Assembly: GCA_934667625.1 (NCBI GenBank)
Contig: CAKUMH010000007.1
Location: 1 to 64,000 of the forward strand
Source of the DNA: an uncultured Elusimicrobiales bacterium
GTDB lineage: Bacteria > Elusimicrobiota > Elusimicrobia > Elusimicrobiales > Elusimicrobiaceae
DNA: 64,000 bases
Reading direction: 5' to 3'
Shown: in pieces, positions 15,072-23,159 of the stretch
Position numbering within the stretch: the stretch's first letter is position 1
Layout: the number at the start of each line of letters is the position of its first letter
Program-made: the position numbers and the translations under genes
The notes under the pieces: generated by a model
What the model was told of the DNA's origin: nothing
Databases searched by the model: none
What the model saw: the letters and a program-made list of their open reading frames with translations, nothing else

Positions 15072-16301
15072 TTACAGCACTTGGCCCACACACAGCGGGC
15101 CTTCGGCGCGGATAATGCGCACACGGACAAGGCCATGGACGGGCGCTTGCGTTTCCAATACGACGGGCTGAAAGTTGGACGTAATGCCGTGCGGGCGGCC
15201 GTCCTTGTGTTCTTCCACAAAAACGTCCTGCTCTGTGCCCACCAAGGATGCGGCAAACGCGGCGCGCAGTTCCTTATCCAGCGCGCGCAGGGCATCGGAA
15301 CGGCGTTTGATTTCTTCGTGCGGCAGCTGCTTTAAGGCCGCCGCAGGCGTGCCCGGACGCGGGGAATAACTAAAAACATGGAGCCCCGCAAGTTTTACCT
15401 TCTTAATAAACTGATAAGTATCCTCAAAATCTTGTTCCGTTTCGGTGGGATATCCGGCAATTACGTCTGCAAAAACGCCCATTTGTGGCACACGGGCGCG
15501 CAACTCTTGCACCTTGACCGCATAGGCGGCGGTATCGTAATGACGGTTCATGTCTTTTAACACCTTATCGCACCCGGCCTGCAACGGCAAGTGAAAATAA
15601 TTGCAAAAGCGGGCGGGATATTCATGCATCATTTCTATCACGCCGTCCGTTACCGTTTGCAGCTCAATAGACGAAAACCGCACACGGAAATGGCCCTTCA
15701 TTTGGGCAATATGGCGGCAGAGTTCCGCCAAATCGCCCCCCGTTTGAGGGCATTTATAATTGCCAATGTTAATTCCCGTCAACACCACCTCAGCGAAGCC
15801 CTTCTTTTCCAAGGTGTCAATTTCTTGGAGCACATCGTTTAGCGGTTTAGAACGTTTAACCGGGCGGGCATATGGCACAATACAGTAGGAGCAAAAACAG
15901 TCGCATCCGTCTTGAATTTTGATAAACGCGCGGCTATGTCCCTCGTGGCCGGAAACCGTCCAGCAGACGTCATCCGTATGGAATAGGACTTTGCCCAAGT
16001 CGTACTTGCCTACAATTTCCGCCTGCGGGAATTTTTCACGCACCTCATCTGCATGTGCGGCAGCATAGCACCCCGTCAGTACAAGGCGGGTACGCGGATT
16101 GCGACGCAAAATTTGGCGGATTTGTTTTTCCACATCTTTATCGGCCTGGTGCGTGACCGTGCAAGTGTTGAGCACACAAATATCGGCCGTTTCAAAGGAG
16201 TCCGCCGGGGTGGCCCCCGCACGCAAAAACTGTTCCAAAATGGCTTGGCTTTCCACTTGGTTGACGCGGCAACCGAACGTTTTAATAAAAAAAGTGGTCA
16301 T
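15072..16301 (-). CDS. mtaB: tRNA t6A37 methylthiotransferase MtaB
   Basis: 409 residues from ATG 16301; the longer open frame lacks family sequence. The N-terminal UPF0004 domain starts TFFIKTFGCRVNQVESQAIL with Cys ligands at ~10, then LNTCTVTHQADKDVEKQIR and LTGCYAA. The radical SAM motif CDCFCSYCIVPYARP (CxxxCxxC) lies at ~140. A C-terminal TRAM-like region follows. FGCRVNQVES and the absence of MiaB-specific features favour MtaB (ms2t6A37 synthesis) over MiaB or RimO. The start overlaps the rsmE stop by ATGA, so the pair is coupled. Confidence 0.9.
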   Translation of the reverse strand: MTTFFIKTFGCRVNQVESQAILEQFLRAGATPADSFETADICVLNTCTVTHQADKDVEKQIRQILRRNPRTRLVLTGCYAAAHADEVREKFPQAEIVGKYDLGKVLFHTDDVCWTVSGHEGHSRAFIKIQDGCDCFCSYCIVPYARPVKRSKPLNDVLQEIDTLEKKGFAEVVLTGINIGNYKCPQTGGDLAELCRHIAQMKGHFRVRFSSIELQTVTDGVIEMMHEYPARFCNYFHLPLQAGCDKVLKDMNRHYDTAAYAVKVQELRARVPQMGVFADVIAGYPTETEQDFEDTYQFIKKVKLAGLHVFSYSPRPGTPAAALKQLPHEEIKRRSDALRALDKELRAAFAASLVGTEQDVFVEEHKDGRPHGITSNFQPVVLETQAPVHGLVRVRIIRAEGPLCVGQVL

Positions 16302-16993
16302 AAGAGTTTCGCCGCCACTGCAATACAGGCCGTTTCGGCCCGCAGTATGTTCACTCCCAGCGTAACAGGCAAAACATTGCACTGGGCCGCCACCACAATT
16401 TCTTCGTCTGTCCAACCGCCGGCGGGCCCAACATACACCCGCACGCGCTTGGGGTGACCCAGTTTTTCCAATCCCCATTGCAGGGTATGCGTTTCTTCCG
16501 CCTCGTAAGCAATTAAAGAAGGGACCTCCTGCGCCAAAGCCTCCTGAAATTTAAGCGGGGGCAGTAACGCCGGCACAAAAGGGGTATCACACTGTTTGCA
16601 GGCGGCAATCATAATTTGACGCCAGCGGTCATTTTTGCCGTCCCATTTTTTACACACGTCATATTCACTGCGCTCCGTCCATACCGGGCGAAACGCGGCC
16701 ACACCGAGCTGGGTGCACTTATCCAGCACTTCTTCCAGCCCGGTGCGGGAATTGGGCGCAAAGCAAAGTTCCAGCTCCACGGGCGGACGGCGCACCGAAA
16801 GTGGCTTTAAAAGAGTTCCGCGCACAAACTTTTTTTGGATACGGTCTATGCGGGCGGTGTATTGACGGCCGGTGCCGTCAAACACGCGGATTTCGTCGCC
16901 CTCCTGATGGCGTGCGACGACGGAGGCGTGGTGGGCTTCCTCGTCCATTAAAAAAAATTCGGTTTCTTTAATATCAGCAAAATACTGCGGCAT
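16298..16993 (-). CDS. rsmE: 16S rRNA m3U1498 methyltransferase RsmE
   Basis: 231 residues. An N-terminal PUA-like domain (1-70; HHASVVARHQEGDEIRVFDG) is followed by a SPOUT methyltransferase fold; the knot region shows VYVGPAGGWTDEEI (~185-198) and VTLGVNILRAETA (~208-220), typical of RsmE. It methylates U1498 in the 30S subunit. ATG 16993 follows a minus-strand TAAAAT by six bases with no SD, so it may have its own leaderless start just after the dnaK terminator. In many bacteria dnaJ-prmA-rsmE-mtaB follow dnaK; here dnaJ and prmA are missing from that order. Confidence 0.93.
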   Translation of the reverse strand: MPQYFADIKETEFFLMDEEAHHASVVARHQEGDEIRVFDGTGRQYTARIDRIQKKFVRGTLLKPLSVRRPPVELELCFAPNSRTGLEEVLDKCTQLGVAAFRPVWTERSEYDVCKKWDGKNDRWRQIMIAACKQCDTPFVPALLPPLKFQEALAQEVPSLIAYEAEETHTLQWGLEKLGHPKRVRVYVGPAGGWTDEEIVVAAQCNVLPVTLGVNILRAETACIAVAAKLL

Positions 16994-16999
16994 AGGGAT

Positions 17000-17005
17000 A
17001 TTTTA
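17000..17005 (-). promoter_or_regulatory. -10 TAAAAT, leaderless-type start of rsmE
   Basis: TAAAAT on the minus strand ends 6 nt before ATG 16993 with no SD between. It lies just past the dnaK terminator, so rsmE-mtaB could be expressed independently of heat shock. Confidence 0.4.
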
Positions 17006-17010
17006 CAAAA

Positions 17011-17038
17011 AAAAGGGGAGCCTTTCGGTTCCCCTTTT
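17011..17038 (-). terminator. terminator of hrcA-grpE-dnaK
   Basis: AAAAGGGGAGCC (17011-17022) pairs with GGTTCCCCTTTT (17027-17038) with one G-U pair and loop TTTC. On the minus strand it is followed by a further T-run, 19 nt after the dnaK stop. Confidence 0.85.
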
Positions 17039-17056
17039 AGCGGTTATACTACTAGA

Positions 17057-18937
17057 TTATTTGTCCACGACTTCCGCTTCTACAACGTCGTCTTTCCCAC
17101 CGTTGTTGGCGGCACCGGCTTGCGCACCGGCGTTGGCTCCCGCCTGGGCACCCGCAGTTTGCTGCGCTTGGGCGCCGGCGTTGGCCTGCTGGGACTTGTA
17201 CATTGCTTCGCCCAGTTTTTGGCTGGCCTGCAAAGCAGCATCCGTGGCAGCTTTCATCTTGGCGGCATCTTCGGTCTTGAGCGCATCACGCAGATCGTTC
17301 AACGCGCGGTCAATGGCCAAGCGGTCCTCTTGGGACACTTTGTCGCCGTATTCTTTCAAGGCTTTTTCGGTTTGATAGAGCACACTGTCACCCTGGTTTT
17401 TGGCCTCAATGACTTCTTTGTGCTTCTTATCTTCGTCCGCAAATTTCTCGGCATCCTTGACGAATTTTTCCACTTCGGCATCGCTCAGCTTGTTCGGAGA
17501 GCTGATCGTAATGTGCTGTTCCTTGTTGGTGCCCAAATCTTTGGCGGAAACGTTCAAAATACCGTTGGCGTCAATATCAAAGGTCACTTCAATTTGCGGC
17601 ACACCGCGAGGAGCTGGCGGAATACCGTCCAGGTCAAATTTACCGAGCGGCACATTGTCTTTGGCCATGGGGCGTTCGCCCTGCAAGACGTTAATGGTCA
17701 CAGCCGGCTGGTTGTCGCTGGCAGTAGAGAAAATTTGCGTTTTGCGCACCGGGATCGTGGTGTTGCGTTCAATTAAGCGCGTGCACACACCACCCAAGGT
17801 TTCCAAGCCTAAGGACAAGGGCGTAACGTCCAACAAGAGGACGTCTTTCACGTCGCCCGTCAAAATACCGGCTTGCACAGACGCACCGATTGCCACGCAT
17901 TCCATCGGGTCAATGCCGCGTTCAATCTTTTTGCCGACTAAATCTTCCACATATTTTTGCACAATCGGCATACGGGTCGGACCGCCGACCAGAATGATGC
18001 GGTCAATTTGAGAGGCGGACAATTTGGCGTCGCTCAAAGCCTGTTCCACAGACTTGCCGCAGCGTTTGACAATGTCGTCCACCAAGCTTTCCAGTTTAGC
18101 GCGGGAAAGCGTCAAAGCAAGGTGTTTGGGACCTGTTGCATCGGCGGAAATGTACGGCAAGTTAATGTCCGTTTCCATGGTGGTAGACAATTCAATCTTG
18201 GCTTTTTCGGCCGCGTCTTTCAAGCGTTGCTGGGCTTGAATGTCTTTGGACAAATCAATACCGGTCTGTTTGCGAAATTCGTCTTCCATCCACTTAATGA
18301 TGGCGTTATCCATATCCGTACCGCCCAGGTGCGTATCACCGGACGTGGCGAGCACATCAAAGGTGCCCTCTTTGCCCATTTCCATAATGGTCACATCCAG
18401 CGTACCACCGCCCAAGTCAAACACCAAGACCTTTTGTTCTTTACCGGCTTTGTCAATACCAAAAGCCAAGGCTGCAGCCGTCGGCTCGTTGACGAGGCGC
18501 ACTACATCCAGACCCGCAATGCGGCCGGCGTCTTTGGTGGCTTGGCGCTGGTTGTCGTTAAAGTAGGCCGGCACAGTGATAACGGCTTTTTCCACCGGTT
18601 CACCCAAGAAAGCTTCGGCATCTTTTTTAACTTTCTGCAAAACAAAGGCCGAGAGCTGTTGCGGCGTAAATTCCTGTCCGCGCAAGTTATATTTAAAGTT
18701 TTCCCCCATTTTGCGTTTAAACGCAGTGACGGTGCCGTCCGGGTTGGCAATCGCCTGGCGGCGGGCCGGCTCACCCACGAGGCGCTGGCCATCTTTCGTA
18801 AAGGCTACATAAGACGGGAACGCTTTTCCGCCGATAGAACTGCCTTCGGCAGACGGAATAATCGTGCCTCTGCCGCCTTCCATAACCGCCGCTGCGGTGT
18901 TAGAAGTACCCAAGTCAATACCAATAATCTTAGCCAT
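17057..18937 (-). CDS. dnaK: Hsp70 chaperone DnaK
   Basis: 626 residues. ATPase signatures GIDLGTSNTAAAVMEGG (~6-22), VFDLGGGTLDVTIMEM (~180-195) and VGGPTRMPIVQKYVEDLVGK (~325-344) are intact. The substrate-binding domain and helical lid follow, and the tail is Ala/Gln/Gly-rich and ends EAEVVDK. DnaK folds and refolds proteins with GrpE and DnaJ. SD AAGGAG precedes the ATG. It is the last gene of hrcA-grpE-dnaK; no dnaJ follows, so its DnaJ partner must be encoded elsewhere. Confidence 0.98.
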   Translation of the reverse strand: MAKIIGIDLGTSNTAAAVMEGGRGTIIPSAEGSSIGGKAFPSYVAFTKDGQRLVGEPARRQAIANPDGTVTAFKRKMGENFKYNLRGQEFTPQQLSAFVLQKVKKDAEAFLGEPVEKAVITVPAYFNDNQRQATKDAGRIAGLDVVRLVNEPTAAALAFGIDKAGKEQKVLVFDLGGGTLDVTIMEMGKEGTFDVLATSGDTHLGGTDMDNAIIKWMEDEFRKQTGIDLSKDIQAQQRLKDAAEKAKIELSTTMETDINLPYISADATGPKHLALTLSRAKLESLVDDIVKRCGKSVEQALSDAKLSASQIDRIILVGGPTRMPIVQKYVEDLVGKKIERGIDPMECVAIGASVQAGILTGDVKDVLLLDVTPLSLGLETLGGVCTRLIERNTTIPVRKTQIFSTASDNQPAVTINVLQGERPMAKDNVPLGKFDLDGIPPAPRGVPQIEVTFDIDANGILNVSAKDLGTNKEQHITISSPNKLSDAEVEKFVKDAEKFADEDKKHKEVIEAKNQGDSVLYQTEKALKEYGDKVSQEDRLAIDRALNDLRDALKTEDAAKMKAATDAALQASQKLGEAMYKSQQANAGAQAQQTAGAQAGANAGAQAGAANNGGKDDVVEAEVVDK

Positions 18938-18989
18938 ATGTTTATTTCTCCTTAAATGAAATTCTTTAAATCTTTTTCCTCAAACAGTT

Positions 18990-19559
18990 TTACCCTTCCG
19001 CATGCTGGCCGACAATAACGCGCGCCGGGCGCAGCACTTTTCCGTCCATAGTAAAACCCATTTGCACTTCCTGCAAGACGAGACCGTCCTGGTCCCCGGA
19101 GGAAGGAATCATCGCCACCACTTCTTGCGTGGCCGGGTCGTAAGGTTTATCCAGCACATCCATGTGTTCAATACCTTCGGCCTTGAAAGCTTTTTCCAGC
19201 TCACCAAACACCATTTTCAGGCCCGTTTTAACGGCTTTAAGTTCGGTAGATAGTTGGCCCTCTTCTTCTTTTTTGTCCATCTCCATTAGCTGACGCAAAA
19301 GCACTTCGTACGACGGGAGAAGTCTCTCAGCAAATTCCTTTTTGCCATACGCCAAAAAGGAAGCCTTTTCCCTATCGGTGCGTTTGCGGTAATTTTCAAA
19401 ATCGGCACTCAGGCGTACCAGTTGTTCGTAATAATCCGGCTTTTTTTCTTCCGGCTCGGCCACCGGTTCCGCCTTTTGCTCGCAGGCACATTCCTGCGTG
19501 TTTTCGTCTTGTTGTTCGGCGTGTTTTTGATGCGCCTCTTCCTGATGTTTCTTACTCAT
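18990..19559 (-). CDS. grpE: nucleotide exchange factor GrpE
   Basis: 189 residues from ATG 19559, which overlaps the hrcA stop by 8 nt; the longer open frame reads back into hrcA. A His/Gln/Glu-rich N-terminus (1-45) precedes the long dimer helix (YEQLVRLSADFENYRKRTDRE at ~50-70) and the C-terminal beta domain with HMDVLDKPYDPATQEVVAMI and QMGFTMDGKVLRPARVIVG, the family signature. GrpE releases ADP from DnaK. Confidence 0.95.
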   Translation of the reverse strand: MSKKHQEEAHQKHAEQQDENTQECACEQKAEPVAEPEEKKPDYYEQLVRLSADFENYRKRTDREKASFLAYGKKEFAERLLPSYEVLLRQLMEMDKKEEEGQLSTELKAVKTGLKMVFGELEKAFKAEGIEHMDVLDKPYDPATQEVVAMIPSSGDQDGLVLQEVQMGFTMDGKVLRPARVIVGQHAEG

Positions 19560-20652
19560 AGTCGTCTTCTTCCTTGTGGGGCAAGGCTGTCCATGTCTGC
19601 ATGGAGCTTTCCAGCAAACTGCCAATAAAATTGACCAAGGACATTACTCTCGTGTACTCCATATGTTTGGGCCCGATAATGCCCAACATTCCCACTGTTT
19701 TATCCCCCACCCGGCACGCGGTGGAAACGATGCTCAGGTTTTTAAGTTCCTTAAGTTCGTTCTCGCTGCCGATACTGACATTTAATTTTTGGTTGGATTT
19801 CTCCATGTCTGTCATCTTCTCGCTTAACAGCGAGGAAAAACGTTCGCGCTCTTCCACCACGCGCATCATTTGTTTCAAATCTTCGTAATCATCTTCTGTG
19901 GTGTTTTCCAATAGCCGCCCAATCCCTTCCACATACAACTCGTCGGCCCCCGTTTGAGGACGCTCAATATCTTTTAATACCTGCGTGGCCAAATCCGCCA
20001 TCCCGGCAATTTCCGGGTGACCGCTGTGCAGGTGCTGCCACAGCACTTGGCGTGCTTCGGCCAAGGTGCGGCCGGCAATCTCATTATTAATAAAGCGGCT
20101 CAGCACACGCAAGCGGCCCGGCTCTATTACACACGCCGTGCGCACCGGCCAGTGGCGCACCGCACCGGACTGCGTTACCAGTACGGCCAAAATCATACCT
20201 GGTGTGAGCGGAATGAAATCAAGGCGCTGGATGCGTTGGTCGTCTACGTGAGCGGTATAGACAAATCCCGCCGCACCAGAAAGCATCGCAAGCAGGCGTG
20301 AGGTTTGTACCAGCATATTGTCTACCTCACTGACGCGAGCATCATATTGTTCTTCAATGCGCTGGCGTTCACGGGCGGCCATTTGCTGGACACTGGCCAA
20401 ATAATCTACATAATAGCGGTAAGCTTTGTCTGTGGGAATGCGGCCACCGGAAGTATGCGGCTGGTAGAGATATCCTTCCTCTTCCAGCTCCTTCATAATG
20501 TTACGAATGGTTGCACTGGAAACATCCTGCAGGGCCCCGTCCGCAATCATCTGCGAACCGACCGGGCGGCGAGTTTCCACAAACTGCTGCACCACCCACC
20601 TTAAGATCTTTTCCTTCCGCGCTTTCGCAATTTCCGGTTTTAGAATTCTCAT
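19552..20652 (-). CDS. hrcA: heat-inducible transcription repressor HrcA
   Basis: 366 residues. The N-terminal winged helix shows ILRWVVQQFVETRRPVGSQM (~18-37) and SSATIRNIMKELEEEGYLYQ (~50-69), followed by PHTSGGRIPTDKAYRYYVD. The C-terminal domain carries GKLGIIGP-like VGMLGIIGPKHMEYTRVMSL (~325-344). HrcA dimers bind CIRCE operators and repress chaperone genes; GroEL modulates it in known cases. It leads hrcA-grpE-dnaK behind a perfect consensus promoter with CIRCE half-sites on both sides, so autoregulation is likely. Confidence 0.95.
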   Translation of the reverse strand: MRILKPEIAKARKEKILRWVVQQFVETRRPVGSQMIADGALQDVSSATIRNIMKELEEEGYLYQPHTSGGRIPTDKAYRYYVDYLASVQQMAARERQRIEEQYDARVSEVDNMLVQTSRLLAMLSGAAGFVYTAHVDDQRIQRLDFIPLTPGMILAVLVTQSGAVRHWPVRTACVIEPGRLRVLSRFINNEIAGRTLAEARQVLWQHLHSGHPEIAGMADLATQVLKDIERPQTGADELYVEGIGRLLENTTEDDYEDLKQMMRVVEERERFSSLLSEKMTDMEKSNQKLNVSIGSENELKELKNLSIVSTACRVGDKTVGMLGIIGPKHMEYTRVMSLVNFIGSLLESSMQTWTALPHKEEDDYE

Positions 20653-20692
20653 AACTTAAACTTCCCAAGTTCCTCGGAGTGACTGTTTTATT

Positions 20693-20719
20693 TTAGCACT
20701 CCTTGAACCTCTCTGCTAT
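20693..20719 (-). promoter_or_regulatory. CIRCE-like operator, one perfect half-site
   Basis: Minus strand: ATAGCAGAG-N9-GAGTGCTAA (CIRCE consensus TTAGCACTC-N9-GAGTGCTAA). The right arm (plus 20693-20701) is perfect; the left arm (20711-20719) matches 5 of 9. It lies at and just downstream of the predicted hrcA transcription start. Confidence 0.65.
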
Positions 20720-20720
20720 T

Positions 20721-20749
20721 ATTATAGGTAATAATTTTATTTTTGTCAA
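20721..20749 (-). promoter_or_regulatory. consensus sigma70 promoter of hrcA operon
   Basis: Minus strand TTGACA (plus 20744-20749), exactly 17 bp spacer, TATAAT (plus 20721-20726): a full consensus match. The predicted start is near 20714, giving a leader of about 60 nt before the hrcA ATG. Confidence 0.9.
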
Positions 20750-20769
20750 CCCCTATTTTTGAGTGCTAA
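20743..20769 (-). promoter_or_regulatory. second CIRCE-like operator, one perfect half-site
   Basis: Minus strand TTAGCACTC (plus 20761-20769) is perfect. Nine bases on, GGTTGACAA matches the other arm at 5 of 9 and overlaps the -35 hexamer. The two perfect half-sites of the region (20693-20701 and 20761-20769) face each other across 59 bp with the promoter between them. Confidence 0.5.
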
Positions 20770-20863
20770 TTTTGAGGGCATTTTATTGTCCAATTCCCCT
20801 ATACAAAATAGCCTTTCTTCCTTTAATTGGCAAGCGTTGTTTTGGGTTAGGAGCAAAAAAAGT

Positions 20864-20869
20864 TACAAT
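20864..20869 (+). promoter_or_regulatory. -10 TACAAT, leaderless-type start of tatD
   Basis: TACAAT ends 7 nt before ATG 20877, with no SD. The promoter faces away from the hrcA promoter about 100 bp to the left. Confidence 0.5.
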
Positions 20870-20876
20870 ATTATAT

Positions 20877-21686
20877 ATGCAATTTATTGATTCCCATGCC
20901 CACTTAAACGACCCGGCTTTTGATGCTGACCGGGAGACCCTTATCACGCAAACGCTCCCTGCAGCTCAAATTGCGCTGTCGGTGGAGATCGGCTGTGCGC
21001 CAGACGAATGGAAACCGGCTTTGGAGCTGACAGCCCTGCACCCGCAAATCATTCGGGCAGTATTGGGTGTTCATCCGGAATATGCCATTAAAACAAAAAA
21101 GGAACACCTGGTTCAACTAAAGGAACTCCTCCCGCACAAAGACTGCGTGGCCGTCGGGGAAATTGGGCTGGATTATACCTGCTTGGACGTGTCTGATAAA
21201 AACTTACAGCACCGTATGTTTTTGCAAATGCTGGCCCTGGGCAACCAAGTAAAAAAACCGCTGGTGCTGCACGTACGCCGAGAAGGTGACGACTACGCGG
21301 CCTACGACGATTGCTTCCACGCGCTCAAACATCATTGGGTGCCGGACTCCGCACGCGCCTATACCGGCGTACTGCATTGTTTCTGCGCCCGGTACGAAGA
21401 AGCCAAACAAGCGCTGGACCAAGGCATGCTTTTGGGCATCAACGGCTGCTTTACCTATAAAAAGAATGAATACATCCGCGAGGCCGTCAAAAAAATAGGG
21501 GTGGACAAAATCATACTGGAAACGGATTGCCCGTATTTATCCCCGCAGGGCAAACGCGGACAACGCAACGACCCGGCCAACATTCCGCTGATTGCACAAT
21601 TTGTGGCGGATTATTTAAACCTTCCGCCGGAAGAAGTGGCCGAAAAAACCACCCGCAACACAAAATCCTTGTATGGGCTGGTGTAA
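20877..21686 (+). CDS. tatD: TatD-family metal-dependent hydrolase (DNase)
   Basis: 269 residues from ATG 20877, where the conserved MQFIDSHAHLNDPAFD begins; the frame is open further upstream but without family sequence. Metal ligands of the amidohydrolase fold are visible: HAH at ~7-9, GEIGLDY at ~91-97, LHVRREG at ~128, LHCFCARYEEA at ~166, and ETDCPYLSPQGKRGQRN at ~218-234. Family members are 3'-5' DNases or metal-dependent hydrolases. It may be translated from a leaderless mRNA. The lipoprotein gene follows after 28 nt. Confidence 0.92.
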   Translation: MQFIDSHAHLNDPAFDADRETLITQTLPAAQIALSVEIGCAPDEWKPALELTALHPQIIRAVLGVHPEYAIKTKKEHLVQLKELLPHKDCVAVGEIGLDYTCLDVSDKNLQHRMFLQMLALGNQVKKPLVLHVRREGDDYAAYDDCFHALKHHWVPDSARAYTGVLHCFCARYEEAKQALDQGMLLGINGCFTYKKNEYIREAVKKIGVDKIILETDCPYLSPQGKRGQRNDPANIPLIAQFVADYLNLPPEEVAEKTTRNTKSLYGLV

Positions 21687-21714
21687 TTTGTTATATTTTG
21701 GAAACAGAGGGTTT

Positions 21715-22347
21715 ATGAAAAAACAACTTTTATTTCTTTTAGCGGCGGCGTTACTGGCCGGCGGCTGTACCACGAAGGAACAGGATATGCAAATCCGCCT
21801 GTTTTGGCTGAACCAACTTGCCAATTTGTCCACCAAAACAACCGACAAAGATTTCCGCCAATTGCAACAACAGCTGCAAGCGCTTTCGCTGCAAGAGCAG
21901 GCCCCGTTAAGCCAATTGAAAAAAGCAACCGTCCCGGCCCAACAACCGGGAGATAATGCGGATACCCCCTCGGCTGAAGCGCCCGTCACCGCCACCCGCA
22001 AAGCAATACCGCAACCGCAGATTATGGACGTAACGCTGGAAGATGATGTGCTGCCCGGCAAAGCGCCGTACGCAGACCGCGTAAAAATGCAACAAGCCCT
22101 AAACGCCTTTCGGCAAAACAACCAAAACACCTTGGCGGATATCGGAAACGCATTTAACGAACAGGTAAAAAGCAAGGCCTTCTACATTACCGCGCAAACG
22201 GAAAAATCGTTGAAACAAACGGCCAAGACCAGCGCCGATTTTCAGACATTCTCTGCCGCGTTCAAGAAGGCCGCGGCCCAGCAAAACAAGCAACTGCGCC
22301 AACTGATGACGCAAAACAAAAACCAGCTCAAAAAACTCCGCCACTAA
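21715..22347 (+). CDS. unknown lipoprotein
   Basis: 210 residues from ATG 21715 (SD AGAGGG). The signal peptide ends with a lipobox LLAGGC, with the Cys at ~18, so it is lipid-anchored. The mature part is helical and strikingly rich in Gln, Lys and Ala (QLQQQLQALSLQEQ, KKAAAQQNKQLRQLM), likely coiled coil, with a Pro-containing linker near 80-100. No family is recognised. It is probably co-transcribed with tatD and ends at the terminator 22381-22402. Confidence 0.75.
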   Translation: MKKQLLFLLAAALLAGGCTTKEQDMQIRLFWLNQLANLSTKTTDKDFRQLQQQLQALSLQEQAPLSQLKKATVPAQQPGDNADTPSAEAPVTATRKAIPQPQIMDVTLEDDVLPGKAPYADRVKMQQALNAFRQNNQNTLADIGNAFNEQVKSKAFYITAQTEKSLKQTAKTSADFQTFSAAFKKAAAQQNKQLRQLMTQNKNQLKKLRH

Positions 22348-22380
22348 TTTGCACAAACGAAGTTCTGTAAACAAACTTTT

Positions 22381-22402
22381 CCCCGGGTAAAATGACCCGG
22401 GG
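22381..22402 (+). terminator. terminator of the tatD-lipoprotein transcript
   Basis: CCCCGGGT (22381-22388) pairs with ACCCGGGG (22395-22402) and is followed by TTTTGTTT. Confidence 0.85.
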
Positions 22403-22438
22403 TTTTGTTTGCCCGTTATAAGTTTTACCAAAAGAAAA

Positions 22439-22467
22439 GCCCCGCACCCAAAAATTGGGCGCGGGGT
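22439..22467 (-). terminator. terminator of infC-rpmI-rplT
   Basis: GCCCCGCACCCAA pairs with TTGGGCGCGGGGT with one mismatch. On the minus strand it is followed by TTTTCTTTTGG, about 26 nt after the rplT stop. Confidence 0.8.
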
Positions 22468-22493
22468 TGCAAATTACTTGCTAACAGAAACGC

Positions 22494-22841
22494 TTAGGCG
22501 GCTTTTACCAGGTCCACCAATTTCTTGAAGGACACCGGGTCTTTAATCGCCATTTCGGACAACATCTTGCGGTTAAGCGTAATGTTGGCTTTGGCCAAGC
22601 CGCTGATGAATTTGGAGTAAGACAAACCTTCCTCTCTCACCGCAGCGTTGATGCGGACAATCCACATCTGGCGGTAGGTGGTTTTTTTGTCTTTGCGGTC
22701 CACATAAGCGTGCACGCCGGATTTATCCAGCTGCTGAGTGGCCATGCGCAAGCGGCGGGATTTATCTCCGTAATAGCCGCTGGCTCTTTTTAATACTTTT
22801 TTCTTTCTTGCGTGTCTGGGAACGCTGAATTTAATTCTCAT
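22494..22841 (-). CDS. rplT: 50S ribosomal protein L20
   Basis: 115 residues, the usual length. RIKFSVPRHARKKKVLKRAS at the N-terminus is the basic rRNA-binding extension; RQMWIVRINAAVREEGLSYS (~58-77) is the family signature. L20 binds 23S rRNA early in assembly, and in several bacteria it represses its own operon through the mRNA. It follows rpmI by 10 nt, in the conserved infC-rpmI-rplT order. Confidence 0.97.
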   Translation of the reverse strand: MRIKFSVPRHARKKKVLKRASGYYGDKSRRLRMATQQLDKSGVHAYVDRKDKKTTYRQMWIVRINAAVREEGLSYSKFISGLAKANITLNRKMLSEMAIKDPVSFKKLVDLVKAA

Positions 22842-22851
22842 TTTCTACCTC

Positions 22852-23058
22852 TTATTTGGCCATCGGGAGATATTTTTCCAAAATCTTCCCTTTGTTGGAC
22901 TCGGGCGTAATGACGCCGGTCTTTCTCATGTCGTGCTTTCTGGAGGCAGAAACAGGCGTAAGCAAGTGTTTTCTGCCGGCTTTTCTGTGGGTGAATTTAC
23001 CCGTGGCGGTTTTTCTAAAGCGTTTTTTGCCGCCGCTGTGGTTTTTCAATTTAGGCAT
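22852..23058 (-). CDS. rpmI: 50S ribosomal protein L35
   Basis: 68 residues. MPKLKNHSGGKKRFRKTATG and HRKAGRKHLLTPVSASRKHD are typical of L35: small, very basic, part of the large subunit. SD AGAGG lies upstream of the ATG. It is in the infC-rpmI-rplT operon with a 101-nt gap after infC in which no other gene is seen. Confidence 0.97.
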   Translation of the reverse strand: MPKLKNHSGGKKRFRKTATGKFTHRKAGRKHLLTPVSASRKHDMRKTGVITPESNKGKILEKYLPMAK

Positions 23059-23159
23059 TGTTTATATTACCTCTGTTTAATTAGTCCTTTTTATCCTACC
23101 TGCGGCGGGAGCCGGTCAAGCCCCGAACACAGTCACTGCAAAAAGAACCTAAAAATCGT

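Noticed and set aside
16302..16478. N-terminal extension of mtaB
   Set aside because: The extra 59 codons overlap rsmE in another frame and lack family sequence; the ATG at 16301 begins the conserved N-terminus.
17957..18955. 332-codon plus-strand open frame
   Set aside because: Entirely antisense to dnaK; no start signal or recognisable domain.
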